NCBI GenBank assembly: GCA_046330435.1
Contig: JAXLST010000010.1
Location: forward strand, 124,001-188,000
Origin: Ga0077560 sp046330435
GTDB taxonomy: Bacteria > Actinomycetota > Thermoleophilia > Miltoncostaeales > Miltoncostaeaceae
Direction of reading: 5' to 3'
DNA: 64,000 nucleotides
A program made the position numbers and the translations under genes. The notes beneath the pieces were generated by a model. It had not been told where the DNA came from. It did not search any database and was given only the letters and a program-made list of their open reading frames with translations. Below, piece after piece: positions 16,690 through 24,886 of this stretch. Position 1 is the first letter of the stretch; the number at the start of each line of letters is the position of its first letter.

Positions 16690-16965
16690 TCAGCCGTCCG
16701 GGCTGAGCATCCGCACGTCGCGGCGGAGCCGCTCGCTGAGCGTGATCACCGCGGTCGCGCGGCCGTGGGTCCACTCCACGGCCACGTCCCCGGCCTCCTC
16801 CAGCTCGCCCAGTGCGGCCATGAGGGCCAGGGCGACCTGGCGGGCGTCGTCGAGGCCGAGTTCCTCCAGGGCCTCGTGGACGGGGAGGGTGACCCTGCCG
16901 TCGTCCGGCGACCCGAGGTCGAGCCACCGGACGGCGAGCAGCATCTGCAGACGGGCGCTCAGCAC
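16690..16965 (-). CDS. Small protein of unknown function
   Basis: About 91 residues, rich in Leu, Glu and Ala, with predicted helices LQMLLAVRWLDLG and VHEALEELG-DDARQVALALMAALGELEEAG, then a beta-like WTHGRATAVITLSERL ending. No membrane segment or signal is seen. The start is uncertain: GTG at 16965 is used, but the frame stays open into the previous gene and a start near its stop (16980) with GGAGGG upstream is also possible. It lies directly after the small gene at 16980-17234 and is probably co-transcribed with it. No family is recognised. Confidence 0.5.
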   Translation of the reverse strand: MLSARLQMLLAVRWLDLGSPDDGRVTLPVHEALEELGLDDARQVALALMAALGELEEAGDVAVEWTHGRATAVITLSERLRRDVRMLSPDG

Positions 16966-16979
16966 ACCCGCACCGTAGA

Positions 16980-17234
16980 TCAGATGCCCTCCGGGGACGA
17001 GTCCACCGGCAGGGGGCGGTTGTCCATGAGCTCCAGCAGCAACACCGGGCCGACCGTCGTCGCGAGCTCGATGACGACGTGCTGCTCGGTGGCCCCGACC
17101 CCGACGACCACTACGGCGCCGACCTGTCCTGTGAGGGCAGCGACACACCGTTCGATGACGGCGATCGTGTCCTCGTCGAGGTCCTCGAGGGTGGGGCTGA
17201 GCGTGTATGCGGGGGGTGGCGGGGGCACGATCAT
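16980..17234 (-). CDS. Small protein of unknown function
   Basis: An 84-residue protein. ATG at 17234 has AGGAG about 7 bases upstream. After a proline-rich start (MIVPPPPPAYTLSP) comes an acidic helix (LEDLDEDTIAVIERCVAAL), a hydrophobic beta-type segment (GAVVVVGVG) and another (VIELATTVGPVLLLELMD). Alternating secondary structure suggests a small alpha/beta fold; nothing points to an enzyme. It is the first gene of a probable pair with 16690-16965. No family is recognised. Confidence 0.55.
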   Translation of the reverse strand: MIVPPPPPAYTLSPTLEDLDEDTIAVIERCVAALTGQVGAVVVVGVGATEQHVVIELATTVGPVLLLELMDNRPLPVDSSPEGI

Positions 17235-17597
17235 CGCGGGGCTCCTGGGTGTCGTCCGTGACGGGTGATGGGGGGAGCGTGGCGTCGAGGGGATGCCCGG
17301 TGAAGGCCTTCTAGAGGCGATGCCCACGCGGGGCGCTCCCCGGTCGCCCGCGGAGCGCCGGAACCTCCATCCTCAGGACCCGGCCCGGATTGCCGACACA
17401 TCGGGTAGCCACTACGCTGGAGGTACCCGACCGTGTTCGCCACCGGCGCGACGCCTGAGCCAACGTTTCATCACCGGGAACCGGTGTCAGGGCGCCGTTC
17501 TTCCGAACCGCGTCCGCCCGATTCCCACCTGCTTCGGCAGGTTCAGAGCACCATCCGGAGCGGCACGGTGGGGTCGACTTCTCGCGATGGCCGCGCG
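17235..17597. other. Intergenic and leader region with long inverted repeat
   Basis: No convincing gene in 363 bases. GGGGAGCG (17272-17279) pairs with CGCTCCCC (17334-17341); inside are AGCGTGG/CCACGC pairing potential and two GATGCCC copies, so a folded RNA of about 70 bases is possible. A promoter lies at 17390-17418. GGAGGT at 17419-17424 precedes a GTG at 17433, which would extend the lipoprotein by 55 residues, but codons there do not look coding. Confidence 0.45.
17390..17418 (+). promoter_or_regulatory. Sigma-70-type promoter for lipoprotein gene
   Basis: TTGCCG (17390-17395), a 17-base spacer and TACGCT (17413-17418) fit a housekeeping promoter. Transcription would start near 17425, giving a leader of about 170 bases to the favoured start at 17598. 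Confidence 0.5.
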
Positions 17598-18152
17598 GTG
17601 CGCCGGCTCCGGCCGGCCACCCGCCCGGCCCGCGCCCTCGTGATCGCCGCCGCCGGCGCCGTCGTGCTGGCCCTCGCGGGCTGCGCGAGCGAGGACACCT
17701 CCGCGGGTGCCGCCCAGACCGCGCCCGTCGTCACGGCACCCACGGGCACCGCCGCGGTCACCCCGTCGGCGCCGGCCCGCTCCGGGCCCCTGACCCAGGG
17801 CGAGCAGATCGCCGCGACCGTGGACAGCCCCAAGGCGTTCGCGACCGCGCTCAAGCAGCACCGGCCCATCGTCGTGGCCTTCCTGCTGCGCGGCATCGCG
17901 GACGACGACTACGTGGAGGACGCCATCACCGCGGTGCGCGGCAACGGCCTGGGCCGCGGCGTCACGTTCCTGACCTGGGACGTCGAGCGCCAGAAGGCCT
18001 TCGGGAACCTCCCCACGATCCTCAACGTCAGCAGCACCCCGTCGGTCACCGTGATCGGCCGTGACGGCCGCCTGGTGAACCAGTGGAACGGGCTGGTGGA
18101 CGAGAAGATGCTGCGGCAGGCCGTGTCCGACGCCAAGGACGCGGCGCCCTGA
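17598..18152 (+). CDS. Thioredoxin-like lipoprotein
   Basis: A 184-residue protein. A basic start (RRLRPATRPAR) and a hydrophobic run lead to lipobox LAGC, so it should be a membrane-anchored lipoprotein. After a Thr/Pro/Ala-rich linker, the C-terminal 110 residues resemble a thioredoxin fold: RPIVVAFLLRG for the first strand, LTWDVERQKAFGNL, the cis-proline turn SSTPSVTVIGRDG and a final helix. The usual CxxC is absent, so it is not a classical disulfide enzyme. I chose GTG at 17598, because the signal sequence then begins at residue 1; GTG at 17433 has a better ribosome site but gives an odd 80-residue extension. Confidence 0.7.
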   Translation: MRRLRPATRPARALVIAAAGAVVLALAGCASEDTSAGAAQTAPVVTAPTGTAAVTPSAPARSGPLTQGEQIAATVDSPKAFATALKQHRPIVVAFLLRGIADDDYVEDAITAVRGNGLGRGVTFLTWDVERQKAFGNLPTILNVSSTPSVTVIGRDGRLVNQWNGLVDEKMLRQAVSDAKDAAP

Positions 18153-18199
18153 TCCCGCGCTGACGGCCCGCCTCCGGGCCGCCCGTCACCGCATGCACC

Positions 18200-18226
18200 G
18201 GCGAGGGGCGCGATCGCGCCCTCGCC
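18200..18226. terminator. Two-sided hairpin between convergent genes
   Basis: GGCGAGG at 18200-18206 pairs with CCTCGCC at 18220-18226, and between them GGGCGCGATCGCGC is itself nearly self-complementary, giving a long stem with a single bulge. It lies between the ends of the lipoprotein gene (18152) and the repeat-protein gene (18237), so it probably ends both transcripts. Confidence 0.6.
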
Positions 18227-18236
18227 ACGTTCGGGC

Positions 18237-20063
18237 TCAGGCCCTGCGGGCCCGGGCCGGGATCGCCACGCAGCGCCGCTGGCCGGTGCGCGGCTGCCGC
18301 GTGCCCCTGGGGCAGGCGGTGGCCTTCCTGGACCCGGCCTTCGGGACGTAGGTGTTCCTGGGGGCGGGCCGGCAGCCGGCGGCGCCGTCGGCCGGCTGGT
18401 AGGTGCCCGCGGGGCAGGGGGTGTCGGCCACCGCCCCGTAGGCGGCGGCGAAGCGCCCGGGCCGGGCGAGGGCGCACGAGGCGCGGCCGGTGAGGGGCTG
18501 GTACGAGCCGGGCTCGCAGGCCGTCTGAGCGGTCGCGCCCTCCTCGTCCACGAAGTGCCCGGCCTCGGCGGGGGTGCAGGAGGCGCGGCCGGCGGTGTCG
18601 GTGAAGGTGCCGCGGGCGCACGGGGACGCGGCCGTCGCCCCGGGGCCGGACGCCGACGATCCCGCGGGGGCGTCGATGCAGGTGGTCTGGCCCGTCGAGG
18701 GCTGGTAGGTGCCCGCCGGGCAGGGCGGCGCCTCGGAGGAGCCGACGTTGGGGACGGCCGTGCCGGCCGGCGCGAGGATGCACGCCACCTGGCCGGTGAG
18801 CGGCTGGTAGGAGCCCTCGGCGCACCGCACGGCGTTGGTGCGGCCCAGGCCGGGGGCCACCCAGCCGGCGGGCGCCGCGGTGCACGCCGCCGACATCTGG
18901 TCGGGGGCGTACGTGCCCTGCTGGCACGTGGTCGCCGCGGTGTTGCCCAGCCCGGCGGCGTACTTGCCGGCGGGCGCCCACAGGCACGCCATCTGGCCGG
19001 GGTCCGGCTGGTAGGTGCCCGCCGGGCAGGCGATGGCGGTCGAGCTGCCCTGGGTCGCCACGAACGTGCCGGCGGGGGCGGTGAGGCAGACGCTCTGGCC
19101 GGTGCCCGGCTGGTAGTGGCCCTCGTCGCACAGGGCGGCGGACGTCGCGCCCGTCCCCGAGACGTAGTGCCCCGCGGGCGCGTCGTCGCAGGTGGCCAGG
19201 CCCGTGACCGCGGCGTAGGTGCCGGGATCGCACGCGGCCTGCGACACCGCACGCGGGCCGGTGGCGTGGTGGCCGAGGGAGGCGGCCGTGCAGGTGGAGC
19301 TGCCGGGGTTCGGCTGGTAGCTGCCGCCCGGGCAGTCGGTCGCGGTCGCCTGGCCGGAGCCGGAGTAGGTCCCCGCCGGGTTGTCCAGGCAGCCGCTCTG
19401 GCCCTGGAGGGACTGGTAGGTGCCCGCGGGACAGGGGTCCGGCGCGGTTGCGCCGGGCGAGGCGACGTACGTGCCCGCCCCGGCGAGACGGCACTCGGCG
19501 AGGCCCTCGACGTCGGCGTAGGTGCCGGCGCCGCACGGGATGCTGGCCGTCGCGGCGGGCCCCGAGGCGTGCTTGCCCATCTCCGCGGCGGTGCACAGGG
19601 CCTGGCCGGGGTTCGGCTGGTAGGAGCCGCCGGGGCAGGCGCTCTGGGACGTGGAGCCGAGGAGGGACGCGTAGTGGCCGGGGTCCGTGCTGAGGCAGCT
19701 GATCTGCCCCGGGTTCGGCTGGTAGTGCCCGAGGGTGCAGGGGGTCGCCGCGGACTGGCCGGACCCGAAGACGAACGTGCCGGCGGGGGCGTCCGTACAG
19801 GAGATGGACCCGTGGTCGGCGGCGAACGTGCCGGAGACGCAGGCGGTGGCGGATGTCGCGCCCGTTCCGGACACGTACTTGCCGGGCTGCGCGAGGGTGC
19901 AGGGACCGGCCGCATCGGTGCCGTCGGCCGAGTACGACCCCGGCGAGCAGGCGGCGGCGGACGCGGGGGCCGGTGCGGCGAACCCGAGCAGGACGGCCAC
20001 GAGGGCCAGGGGCATGAGGAGGCGGAGGAGGGAGGTCATTGCGGAGTGGATCGGCAGGCGCAT
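18237..20063 (-). CDS. Secreted protein with 16.5 tandem cysteine repeats
   Basis: A 608-residue exported protein. After a signal peptide (PLALVAVLLGFAAPAPASA) almost the whole chain is tandem units of about 34 residues with the pattern C-x-x-G-[ST]-Y-Q-P-x-x-G-Q-x-x-C-x-x-A-P-A-G-x-[YF], ending with a half unit: 16 full repeats plus one, two cysteines each. This resembles the GCC2/GCC3 and ephrin-receptor-like cysteine repeats of eukaryotic surface proteins and some bacterial adhesins. It would form a stiff disulfide-ladder rod outside the cell. No catalytic domain or anchor is seen; the C-terminus is basic. ATG 20063 is used; ATG 20039 is also possible. It is divergent from mnmA with 46 bases between starts. 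Confidence 0.85.
   Translation of the reverse strand: MRLPIHSAMTSLLRLLMPLALVAVLLGFAAPAPASAAACSPGSYSADGTDAAGPCTLAQPGKYVSGTGATSATACVSGTFAADHGSISCTDAPAGTFVFGSGQSAATPCTLGHYQPNPGQISCLSTDPGHYASLLGSTSQSACPGGSYQPNPGQALCTAAEMGKHASGPAATASIPCGAGTYADVEGLAECRLAGAGTYVASPGATAPDPCPAGTYQSLQGQSGCLDNPAGTYSGSGQATATDCPGGSYQPNPGSSTCTAASLGHHATGPRAVSQAACDPGTYAAVTGLATCDDAPAGHYVSGTGATSAALCDEGHYQPGTGQSVCLTAPAGTFVATQGSSTAIACPAGTYQPDPGQMACLWAPAGKYAAGLGNTAATTCQQGTYAPDQMSAACTAAPAGWVAPGLGRTNAVRCAEGSYQPLTGQVACILAPAGTAVPNVGSSEAPPCPAGTYQPSTGQTTCIDAPAGSSASGPGATAASPCARGTFTDTAGRASCTPAEAGHFVDEEGATAQTACEPGSYQPLTGRASCALARPGRFAAAYGAVADTPCPAGTYQPADGAAGCRPAPRNTYVPKAGSRKATACPRGTRQPRTGQRRCVAIPARARRA
18240..19950 (-). repeat. Tandem 102-base coding repeats
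   Basis: Units of about 102 bases encode the 34-residue cysteine repeats. They are diverged in sequence, but recurring blocks such as GGCTGGTAGGTGCCCGC on the plus strand mark the CPAGTYQP segments. Unequal recombination could change the copy number. Confidence 0.7.
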
Positions 20064-20072
20064 GCGGTTCGC

Positions 20073-20103
20073 TTGAGGCCCGGTGGCGCCCCGCGGGTAT
20101 CGT
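20073..20103 (+). promoter_or_regulatory. Candidate leaderless promoter for mnmA
   Basis: TTGAGG (20073-20078), 19 bases, TATCGT (20098-20103). The start codon GTG at 20110 would lie at the expected transcription start, giving a leaderless mRNA. This also supports the GTG start, which has no ribosome site. Confidence 0.4.
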
Positions 20104-20109
20104 GGGCCC

Positions 20110-21588
20110 GTGCCGCCCTATCCCGAAGCCGTGATGCGCCACCTGTCCGCACCCACCGGTGCGGGGGAGATGGACGCCCCGGACGCCGTCGGCGAGTCCG
20201 GGTCGCAGTCCTGCGGGGACGTCGTGCGCATCCAGCTGCGCATCGCCGGCGGCCGCGTCCGGGAGGCCCGGTTCCTGGCGTTCGGCTGCCCGTCGGCGAC
20301 CGCCGCCGCCAGCGCGGCGTGCGCACGGCTCACGGGCGCCACCCTGCGGGACGCGCTGCTGCTGGGCACCGACGCGCTCGACGCGGACCTGGGGGGGCTG
20401 GGCGCGCATCGCCGCCACGGCCCGGAGCTGGTGGCCGACGCCGTCGCCCGGGCCCTGGAGGGCTGGTACTCGGCCCGTCTCGGCGAGCCCGGCCTGCCGC
20501 TGGAGCGCGGGCGGGTCGCCGTCGCCATGAGCGGCGGCGTGGACTCCGCGGTCGCCGCGATGCGGCTCCGCGACGCCGGCCACGACGTGGTGGGCGTGAC
20601 GATGCGGCTGTGGCACGACCCCGCCGCGCTCGCCGCCGAGCGGTCCTGCTGCTCCCCGGAGACCGTCCGGATGGCGCGCGACACGGCCCATGCGCTCGGG
20701 ATCCCGCACCTCACCATCGACGCGGTGGAGGCGTTCCGCCGGGGCGTGGTGGAGGACTTCATCGCCGGGTACGCCGAGGGCCGCACCCCGAACCCCTGCG
20801 TGACGTGCAACGGCACGGTGCGCTTCCGGGTGCTGTCGCAGGCCGCCGCGCTGCTGGGCGCCCGCGGCATGGCGACCGGCCACTACGCCCGCGTGGACCG
20901 CGCCTCCGGCCGGCCGGTGGTGGCCCGGGCGGCGGACGCCGGCAAGGACCAGAGCTACATGCTGGCCATGCTCTCCCGGCCGGTGCTGGAGCGCCTGGAG
21001 TTCCCGCTGGGCGACCTGGTCAAGGACGAGGTGCGGGCACTGGCCCGCGACGCCGCCCTGCCCGCCGCCGACGCGGTGGAGAGCCAGGAGATCTGCTTCG
21101 TGGGCCAGGGCGGGTACGCGCCGTTCCTGGAGCGCAACGCCGGCCTGTGCGAGCGCCCCGGCGACATCGTCGACACCGCCGGGCGGGTGGTGGGGGAGCA
21201 CCCCGGCTACTGGCGCTTCACGGTGGGGCAGCGCCGCGGCATCGGCCTCGCCGCGCCCGAGCCCCTGTACGTGGTCGGCACCGACGCCGCCGCCAACCGC
21301 GTGGTGGTGGGGCCGCGTGAGGCGCTCGCCACGTGGGGCCTCACACTGCACCCGGCGGTGGGCCACGACGCCCTCGACCCGCTGCGCCCGTTCGAGGTGC
21401 GCGTGCGGTACCGCGGGACCGCCCTGCGCGGCCTGGGGGTGGTCCCCGCCGACGACGACACCCTGCTGGTGGACCTGGACGAACCGGCCGACGGGGCCGC
21501 CCCCGGTCAGACCGCGACCATCTACCAGGACGGTCGGCTTGTCGCGGCGGGTACCATCGCGGGGTCACGCCCCCGAAGGATGGAGTGA
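20110..21588 (+). CDS. mnmA: tRNA-2-thiouridylase MnmA with fused IscU-like domain
   Basis: A 492-residue fusion. Residues 1 to about 115 align with Fe-S scaffold IscU/SufU/NifU-N: YPEAVMRH start, CGD at 35-37 and FGCPSA with Cys60; the third scaffold cysteine is missing, replaced by an HRRHG stretch. From about residue 133 the protein is MnmA, which thiolates U34 of tRNA-Glu, tRNA-Gln and tRNA-Lys: PP-loop SGGVDS at 141-146, the first active-site cysteine region PNPCVTCN (Cys230, Cys233), the persulfide region SQEICFV (Cys329), and the C-terminal GQRRGIGLA and beta-barrel domains. The fusion suggests direct delivery of sulfur or an Fe-S cluster. It starts with GTG; the next gene begins 8 bases after its stop. 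Confidence 0.92.
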   Translation: MPPYPEAVMRHLSAPTGAGEMDAPDAVGESGSQSCGDVVRIQLRIAGGRVREARFLAFGCPSATAAASAACARLTGATLRDALLLGTDALDADLGGLGAHRRHGPELVADAVARALEGWYSARLGEPGLPLERGRVAVAMSGGVDSAVAAMRLRDAGHDVVGVTMRLWHDPAALAAERSCCSPETVRMARDTAHALGIPHLTIDAVEAFRRGVVEDFIAGYAEGRTPNPCVTCNGTVRFRVLSQAAALLGARGMATGHYARVDRASGRPVVARAADAGKDQSYMLAMLSRPVLERLEFPLGDLVKDEVRALARDAALPAADAVESQEICFVGQGGYAPFLERNAGLCERPGDIVDTAGRVVGEHPGYWRFTVGQRRGIGLAAPEPLYVVGTDAAANRVVVGPREALATWGLTLHPAVGHDALDPLRPFEVRVRYRGTALRGLGVVPADDDTLLVDLDEPADGAAPGQTATIYQDGRLVAAGTIAGSRPRRME

Positions 21589-21595
21589 GCCCTCA

Positions 21596-22051
21596 GTGGA
21601 TTGGTCCGACGTCCTCAAACTCGCGCTGTCGATCTTCCTCGTGCTCACGGGGGTGGCCCTCGCCTACCTGTTCGTGCGCATGGCGGGCGTGTTCCAGCGG
21701 CTCGGCGTGTCCGTGACCCGCGTGACCGACGAGGTCGTGCCGATCCTCGGCAAGGCCCAGACGACGATGGACGGCGTGAACCAGCAGATGGGCCACGTCG
21801 ACGAGATCATGCTCACCGCCGTGCACGCGGCGAAGGGCGCCGAGAAGACCGTCGTCACCGTCTCCAGCGCCGCCACCGCCCCGGTGCGCGCCCTGTCGGG
21901 CTTCGCCGCCGGTCTGCGGGAGGGCGTCGCCACCTTCCGGGCCCGGCGCCGCGCCGACGCGATGGACCGCGCGACCCGGCCCACCCACGACTCCCCGTAC
22001 CCGGGCCCGCCGCCCCGCCCGGTGTCGGACTCCGAGACCACGCTCTCCTGA
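21596..22051 (+). CDS. DUF948-like membrane-anchored protein
   Basis: A 151-residue protein with one N-terminal membrane helix (VLKLALSIFLVLTGVALAYLFVRM) followed by a long amphipathic or coiled-coil region (FQRLGVSVTRVTDEVVPILGKAQTTMDGVNQQMGHVDEI) typical of DUF948/YtxG-type proteins, and a proline-rich tail. Its role is unknown; relatives are linked to stress or to envelope organisation. GTG at 21596 lies 8 bases after the mnmA stop, and its stop overlaps the next ATG (TGATG), so mnmA, this gene and the next form one operon. Confidence 0.75.
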   Translation: MDWSDVLKLALSIFLVLTGVALAYLFVRMAGVFQRLGVSVTRVTDEVVPILGKAQTTMDGVNQQMGHVDEIMLTAVHAAKGAEKTVVTVSSAATAPVRALSGFAAGLREGVATFRARRRADAMDRATRPTHDSPYPGPPPRPVSDSETTLS

Positions 22052-22275
22052 TGCGGCTCAAGACGCTCGCACTCCTGGGCGCCGGGGCCTGGGCGTACTC
22101 CAAGGGCCCGCGCGACCCCCGCGAATGGCCCGGCCACCTGGCCGAGCAGGCCGCGCTGCTGCGCGCGCAGGGCGCCGAGGCGCTCGCCGCCGGCAAGCAG
22201 GCCGCGGCCCGGCGGCAGCAGGAGATCGACCGCGAGATCGCGGCGGCCATGGGCCGCGACACCGCGGCGGGGTGA
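22051..22275 (+). CDS. Small alanine-rich helical protein
   Basis: A 74-residue protein: a short hydrophobic start (LKTLALLGAGAWAYS) followed by a highly charged, alanine-rich helix (LAEQAALLRAQGAEALAAGKQ, then ARRQQEIDREIAAAM). Its ATG overlaps the stop of the DUF948-like gene. Such small proteins often accompany YtxG/DUF948 genes as partners. It sits 52 bases upstream of alaS. Function is unknown. Confidence 0.65.
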   Translation: MRLKTLALLGAGAWAYSKGPRDPREWPGHLAEQAALLRAQGAEALAAGKQAAARRQQEIDREIAAAMGRDTAAG

Positions 22276-22327
22276 GGCCGGTGACAGCGGGACGGCGGCC
22301 GGCCGGCTGGTACGATCGGCGGCCGCT

Positions 22328-24886
22328 ATGACGACCCATGAGATCCGCCGCGCATTCCTCGAGTACTTCGAGCGCCAGGGGCACCTGAAGCTCCCGTCGT
22401 TCCCGCTGGTGCCGTTCGACGACGACCCGTCGGTGCTGCTCACCATCGCCGGGATGCAGCCCCTGAAGGCCTACTTCATGGGCACCGAGGAACCGCCGGC
22501 CCCGCGCCTCACCACGTGCCAGAAGTGCTTCCGCACGGTCGACATCGACCAGGTGGGGCACACCGCCCGGCACCTCACCTTCTTCGAGATGCTCGGGAAC
22601 TTCTCCCTGGGCGACTACTTCAAGCACGACGCGATCCGCTTCGGGTGGGAGGTCTCCACCGAGGTCCTCCAGCTCGACCCCGAGCAGATCTGGATCACCG
22701 TGTTCGAGGGCAACGACAGCGTGCCCGGCGACGAGGAGGCCGTCGAGCGCTGGGTGGAGCTGGGCGTTCCGCGCGACCGCATCCAGGCCCTCGGCGAGGC
22801 CGACAACTTCTGGAAGGCCGGTCCCACCGGCCCGTGCGGCCCCAACACCGAGCTCTACCTCGACCGCGGCCCCGCGTTCGGCCCGGAGGGCGGCCCCCGG
22901 ATGGGCGGCGACCGGTACCTGGAGTACTGGAACCTGGTGTTCATGCAGTACGAGCGGGACGCCGAGGGCAACCTCAACCCGCTGCCGGCGAAGAACATCG
23001 ACACCGGCGCCGGGCTGGAGCGCATCGCCGCGATCAAGCAGGACAAGGCCTCGGTGTTCGAGACCGACGCCTTCTGGCCGCTCATCGAGTGGGCCCAGCG
23101 CGCGACCGGCGCCACCTACGGGGCCGACCCGCGCGCCGACCGCGCGCTGCGGGTGCTCGCCGACCACGGCCGCGCCATGACCTTCCTCTCCAGCGACGGG
23201 GTGCGACCCTCCAACGAGGGCCGCGGCTACGTCCTGCGCCGCATCGTGCGCCGCGCGGTGAGCGAGGGCACCCAGATCGGCATGCGCGTCGAGCAGATCG
23301 TGGACCTCGCGTCCACGGTCGCCGACGCCTGGGGCGACGCCTACCCGGAGCTGCGCGAGCAGCGCTCCGCGGTCGCGGACGCCATCGGCGCCGAGGCCGA
23401 GCAGTTCGCCCGCACCCTGCAGTCCGGCCGCCGCCTGCTGGGCGAGGTCATCGAGCGCTCCCGCGCGGCCGGCACGGTGAGCGGCGACGACGCCTTCCGC
23501 CTGCACGACACCTACGGGTTCCCGCTGGACCTCACCGCGGAGGCGGCGCAGGACGCCGGCCTCGCGGTGGACACCGACGCGTTCGAGCGCCTCATGGAGG
23601 AGCAGCGCGAGCGGTCCCGCGCCGGCGCCGCCGTGGTGGGCGAGACCGAGCTGGCGGTGCGCGCCGCGGAGCTGGCCGCCCGCACCGCGCAGACGGCGTT
23701 CGTGGGCTACGACGAGCTGGACGTGGTGACCCGCGTCACCGGCGTCGCCGAGCTGGAGGGCGGCCGCCAGCTGGTGACCCTGGAGCGCTCGCCCTTCTAT
23801 GCGCAGGGCGGCGGCCAGGTGAGCGACCACGGCTGGGTCACCGCCGGCGGTGAGCGCCGCGAGGTGGTCGACGTGGTCCGGGCCGGCGGCGACCAGGTGC
23901 TGGTGCTCGCCGGCGCCCCGCTCGCGGAGGGCGACGAGGTGCACGCCCAGGTCGACGTCCCCGCGCGCCGCGCGACGCAGGCCAACCACACCGGCACGCA
24001 CGTCCTCAACTGGGCGCTCCGCACCCGGCTGGGCGACGACGTCAAGCAGGCGGGCTCGTACGTGGGCCCCGACAAGCTGCGCTTCGACTTCACCCACCGC
24101 GGCCGCGTGCCCGCCGAGGAGCTCGTGGAGATCGAGCGCCTTGTGAACGCCCGCGTCGCCGAGGACGCCCCCGTCGGCTGGGTCGAGATGCCCAAGGCCG
24201 AGGCGGACGCCACCGGGGCGATCGGCCTGTTCGGCGAGAAGTACGGCGAGGTCGTGCGGGTGGTCTCCGCCGGGAACTTCTCGAAGGAGCTGTGCGGCGG
24301 CACCCACGTGTCGCGCACGTCCGAGATCGGCCCGTTCAAGATCGTGAGCGAGGCGAGCGTGGGCGCCGGGGCGCGGCGCATCGAGGCTCTCACCGGCCCC
24401 GAGCTGGTGAAGTGGTACCGGGAGCGCGCCGAGCACCTGGAGTCCGAGGTCGCGACCCGCGACGCGCGCATCGCGGAGCTCGAGCGCGAGCTCAAGCGGG
24501 CCCGCGCCGGCCGCGTCGACCCGGCGGCGATCGCCGCGGGTGCCGTGCAGAACGGCCCGGTGCGGGGCGTGGCCGCCGAGGTGGAGGCCTCCGACGCCGA
24601 CGAGCTGCTGGCCGTGAGCGACCAGGTCAAGCGCCTGCTGGGCGATGCCGCCGCGGTGCTGCTGGCCGCCCGGGCGGACGACCGGGTGATGCTCGTCGCG
24701 AACCTCACCCCCGAGGCCGTGGCCGCCGGGATGTCGGCGAACGCCCTCATCAAGGAGGTCGCCCCCATGGTGGGCGGCGGCGGCGGGGGGAAGGACACGA
24801 TGGCGCGGGCCGGCGGGAAGGATCCGTCGCGGCTGCCGGAGGCGATCGCCCGCGCGATGGAGCTCCTGGGAGGCGCCACCGCGTGA
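22328..24886 (+). CDS. alaS: Alanine--tRNA ligase
   Basis: An 852-residue class II synthetase that charges tRNA-Ala and edits Ser/Gly mischarging. The N-terminal core contains the motif-2 region with EMLGNFSLGDYFK and the GAGLERI motif 3. The editing domain has the zinc motif pair NHTGTHVLNWAL (HxxxH) and LCGGTHVSR (CxxxH). The C-terminal C-Ala/DHHA1 domain with GGGGGGKDTMARAGGKD closes the protein. ATG at 22328 is the natural start; a TACGAT -10-like box at 22311-22316 would give an almost leaderless mRNA. The stop overlaps the ruvX GTG by 4 bases. Confidence 0.97.
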   Translation: MTTHEIRRAFLEYFERQGHLKLPSFPLVPFDDDPSVLLTIAGMQPLKAYFMGTEEPPAPRLTTCQKCFRTVDIDQVGHTARHLTFFEMLGNFSLGDYFKHDAIRFGWEVSTEVLQLDPEQIWITVFEGNDSVPGDEEAVERWVELGVPRDRIQALGEADNFWKAGPTGPCGPNTELYLDRGPAFGPEGGPRMGGDRYLEYWNLVFMQYERDAEGNLNPLPAKNIDTGAGLERIAAIKQDKASVFETDAFWPLIEWAQRATGATYGADPRADRALRVLADHGRAMTFLSSDGVRPSNEGRGYVLRRIVRRAVSEGTQIGMRVEQIVDLASTVADAWGDAYPELREQRSAVADAIGAEAEQFARTLQSGRRLLGEVIERSRAAGTVSGDDAFRLHDTYGFPLDLTAEAAQDAGLAVDTDAFERLMEEQRERSRAGAAVVGETELAVRAAELAARTAQTAFVGYDELDVVTRVTGVAELEGGRQLVTLERSPFYAQGGGQVSDHGWVTAGGERREVVDVVRAGGDQVLVLAGAPLAEGDEVHAQVDVPARRATQANHTGTHVLNWALRTRLGDDVKQAGSYVGPDKLRFDFTHRGRVPAEELVEIERLVNARVAEDAPVGWVEMPKAEADATGAIGLFGEKYGEVVRVVSAGNFSKELCGGTHVSRTSEIGPFKIVSEASVGAGARRIEALTGPELVKWYRERAEHLESEVATRDARIAELERELKRARAGRVDPAAIAAGAVQNGPVRGVAAEVEASDADELLAVSDQVKRLLGDAAAVLLAARADDRVMLVANLTPEAVAAGMSANALIKEVAPMVGGGGGGKDTMARAGGKDPSRLPEAIARAMELLGGATA

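Noticed and set aside
17433..17597. N-terminal extension of the thioredoxin-like lipoprotein from GTG 17433
   Set aside because: Despite a good ribosome site, codon use is not gene-like, and the lipobox would be about 85 residues from the start.
18046..21366. A very long open frame on the minus strand (over 1,000 codons) across the repeat protein and mnmA
   Set aside because: It is the antisense or shifted reading of two well-supported genes; composition is Arg/His/Gly-rich, with no motif.
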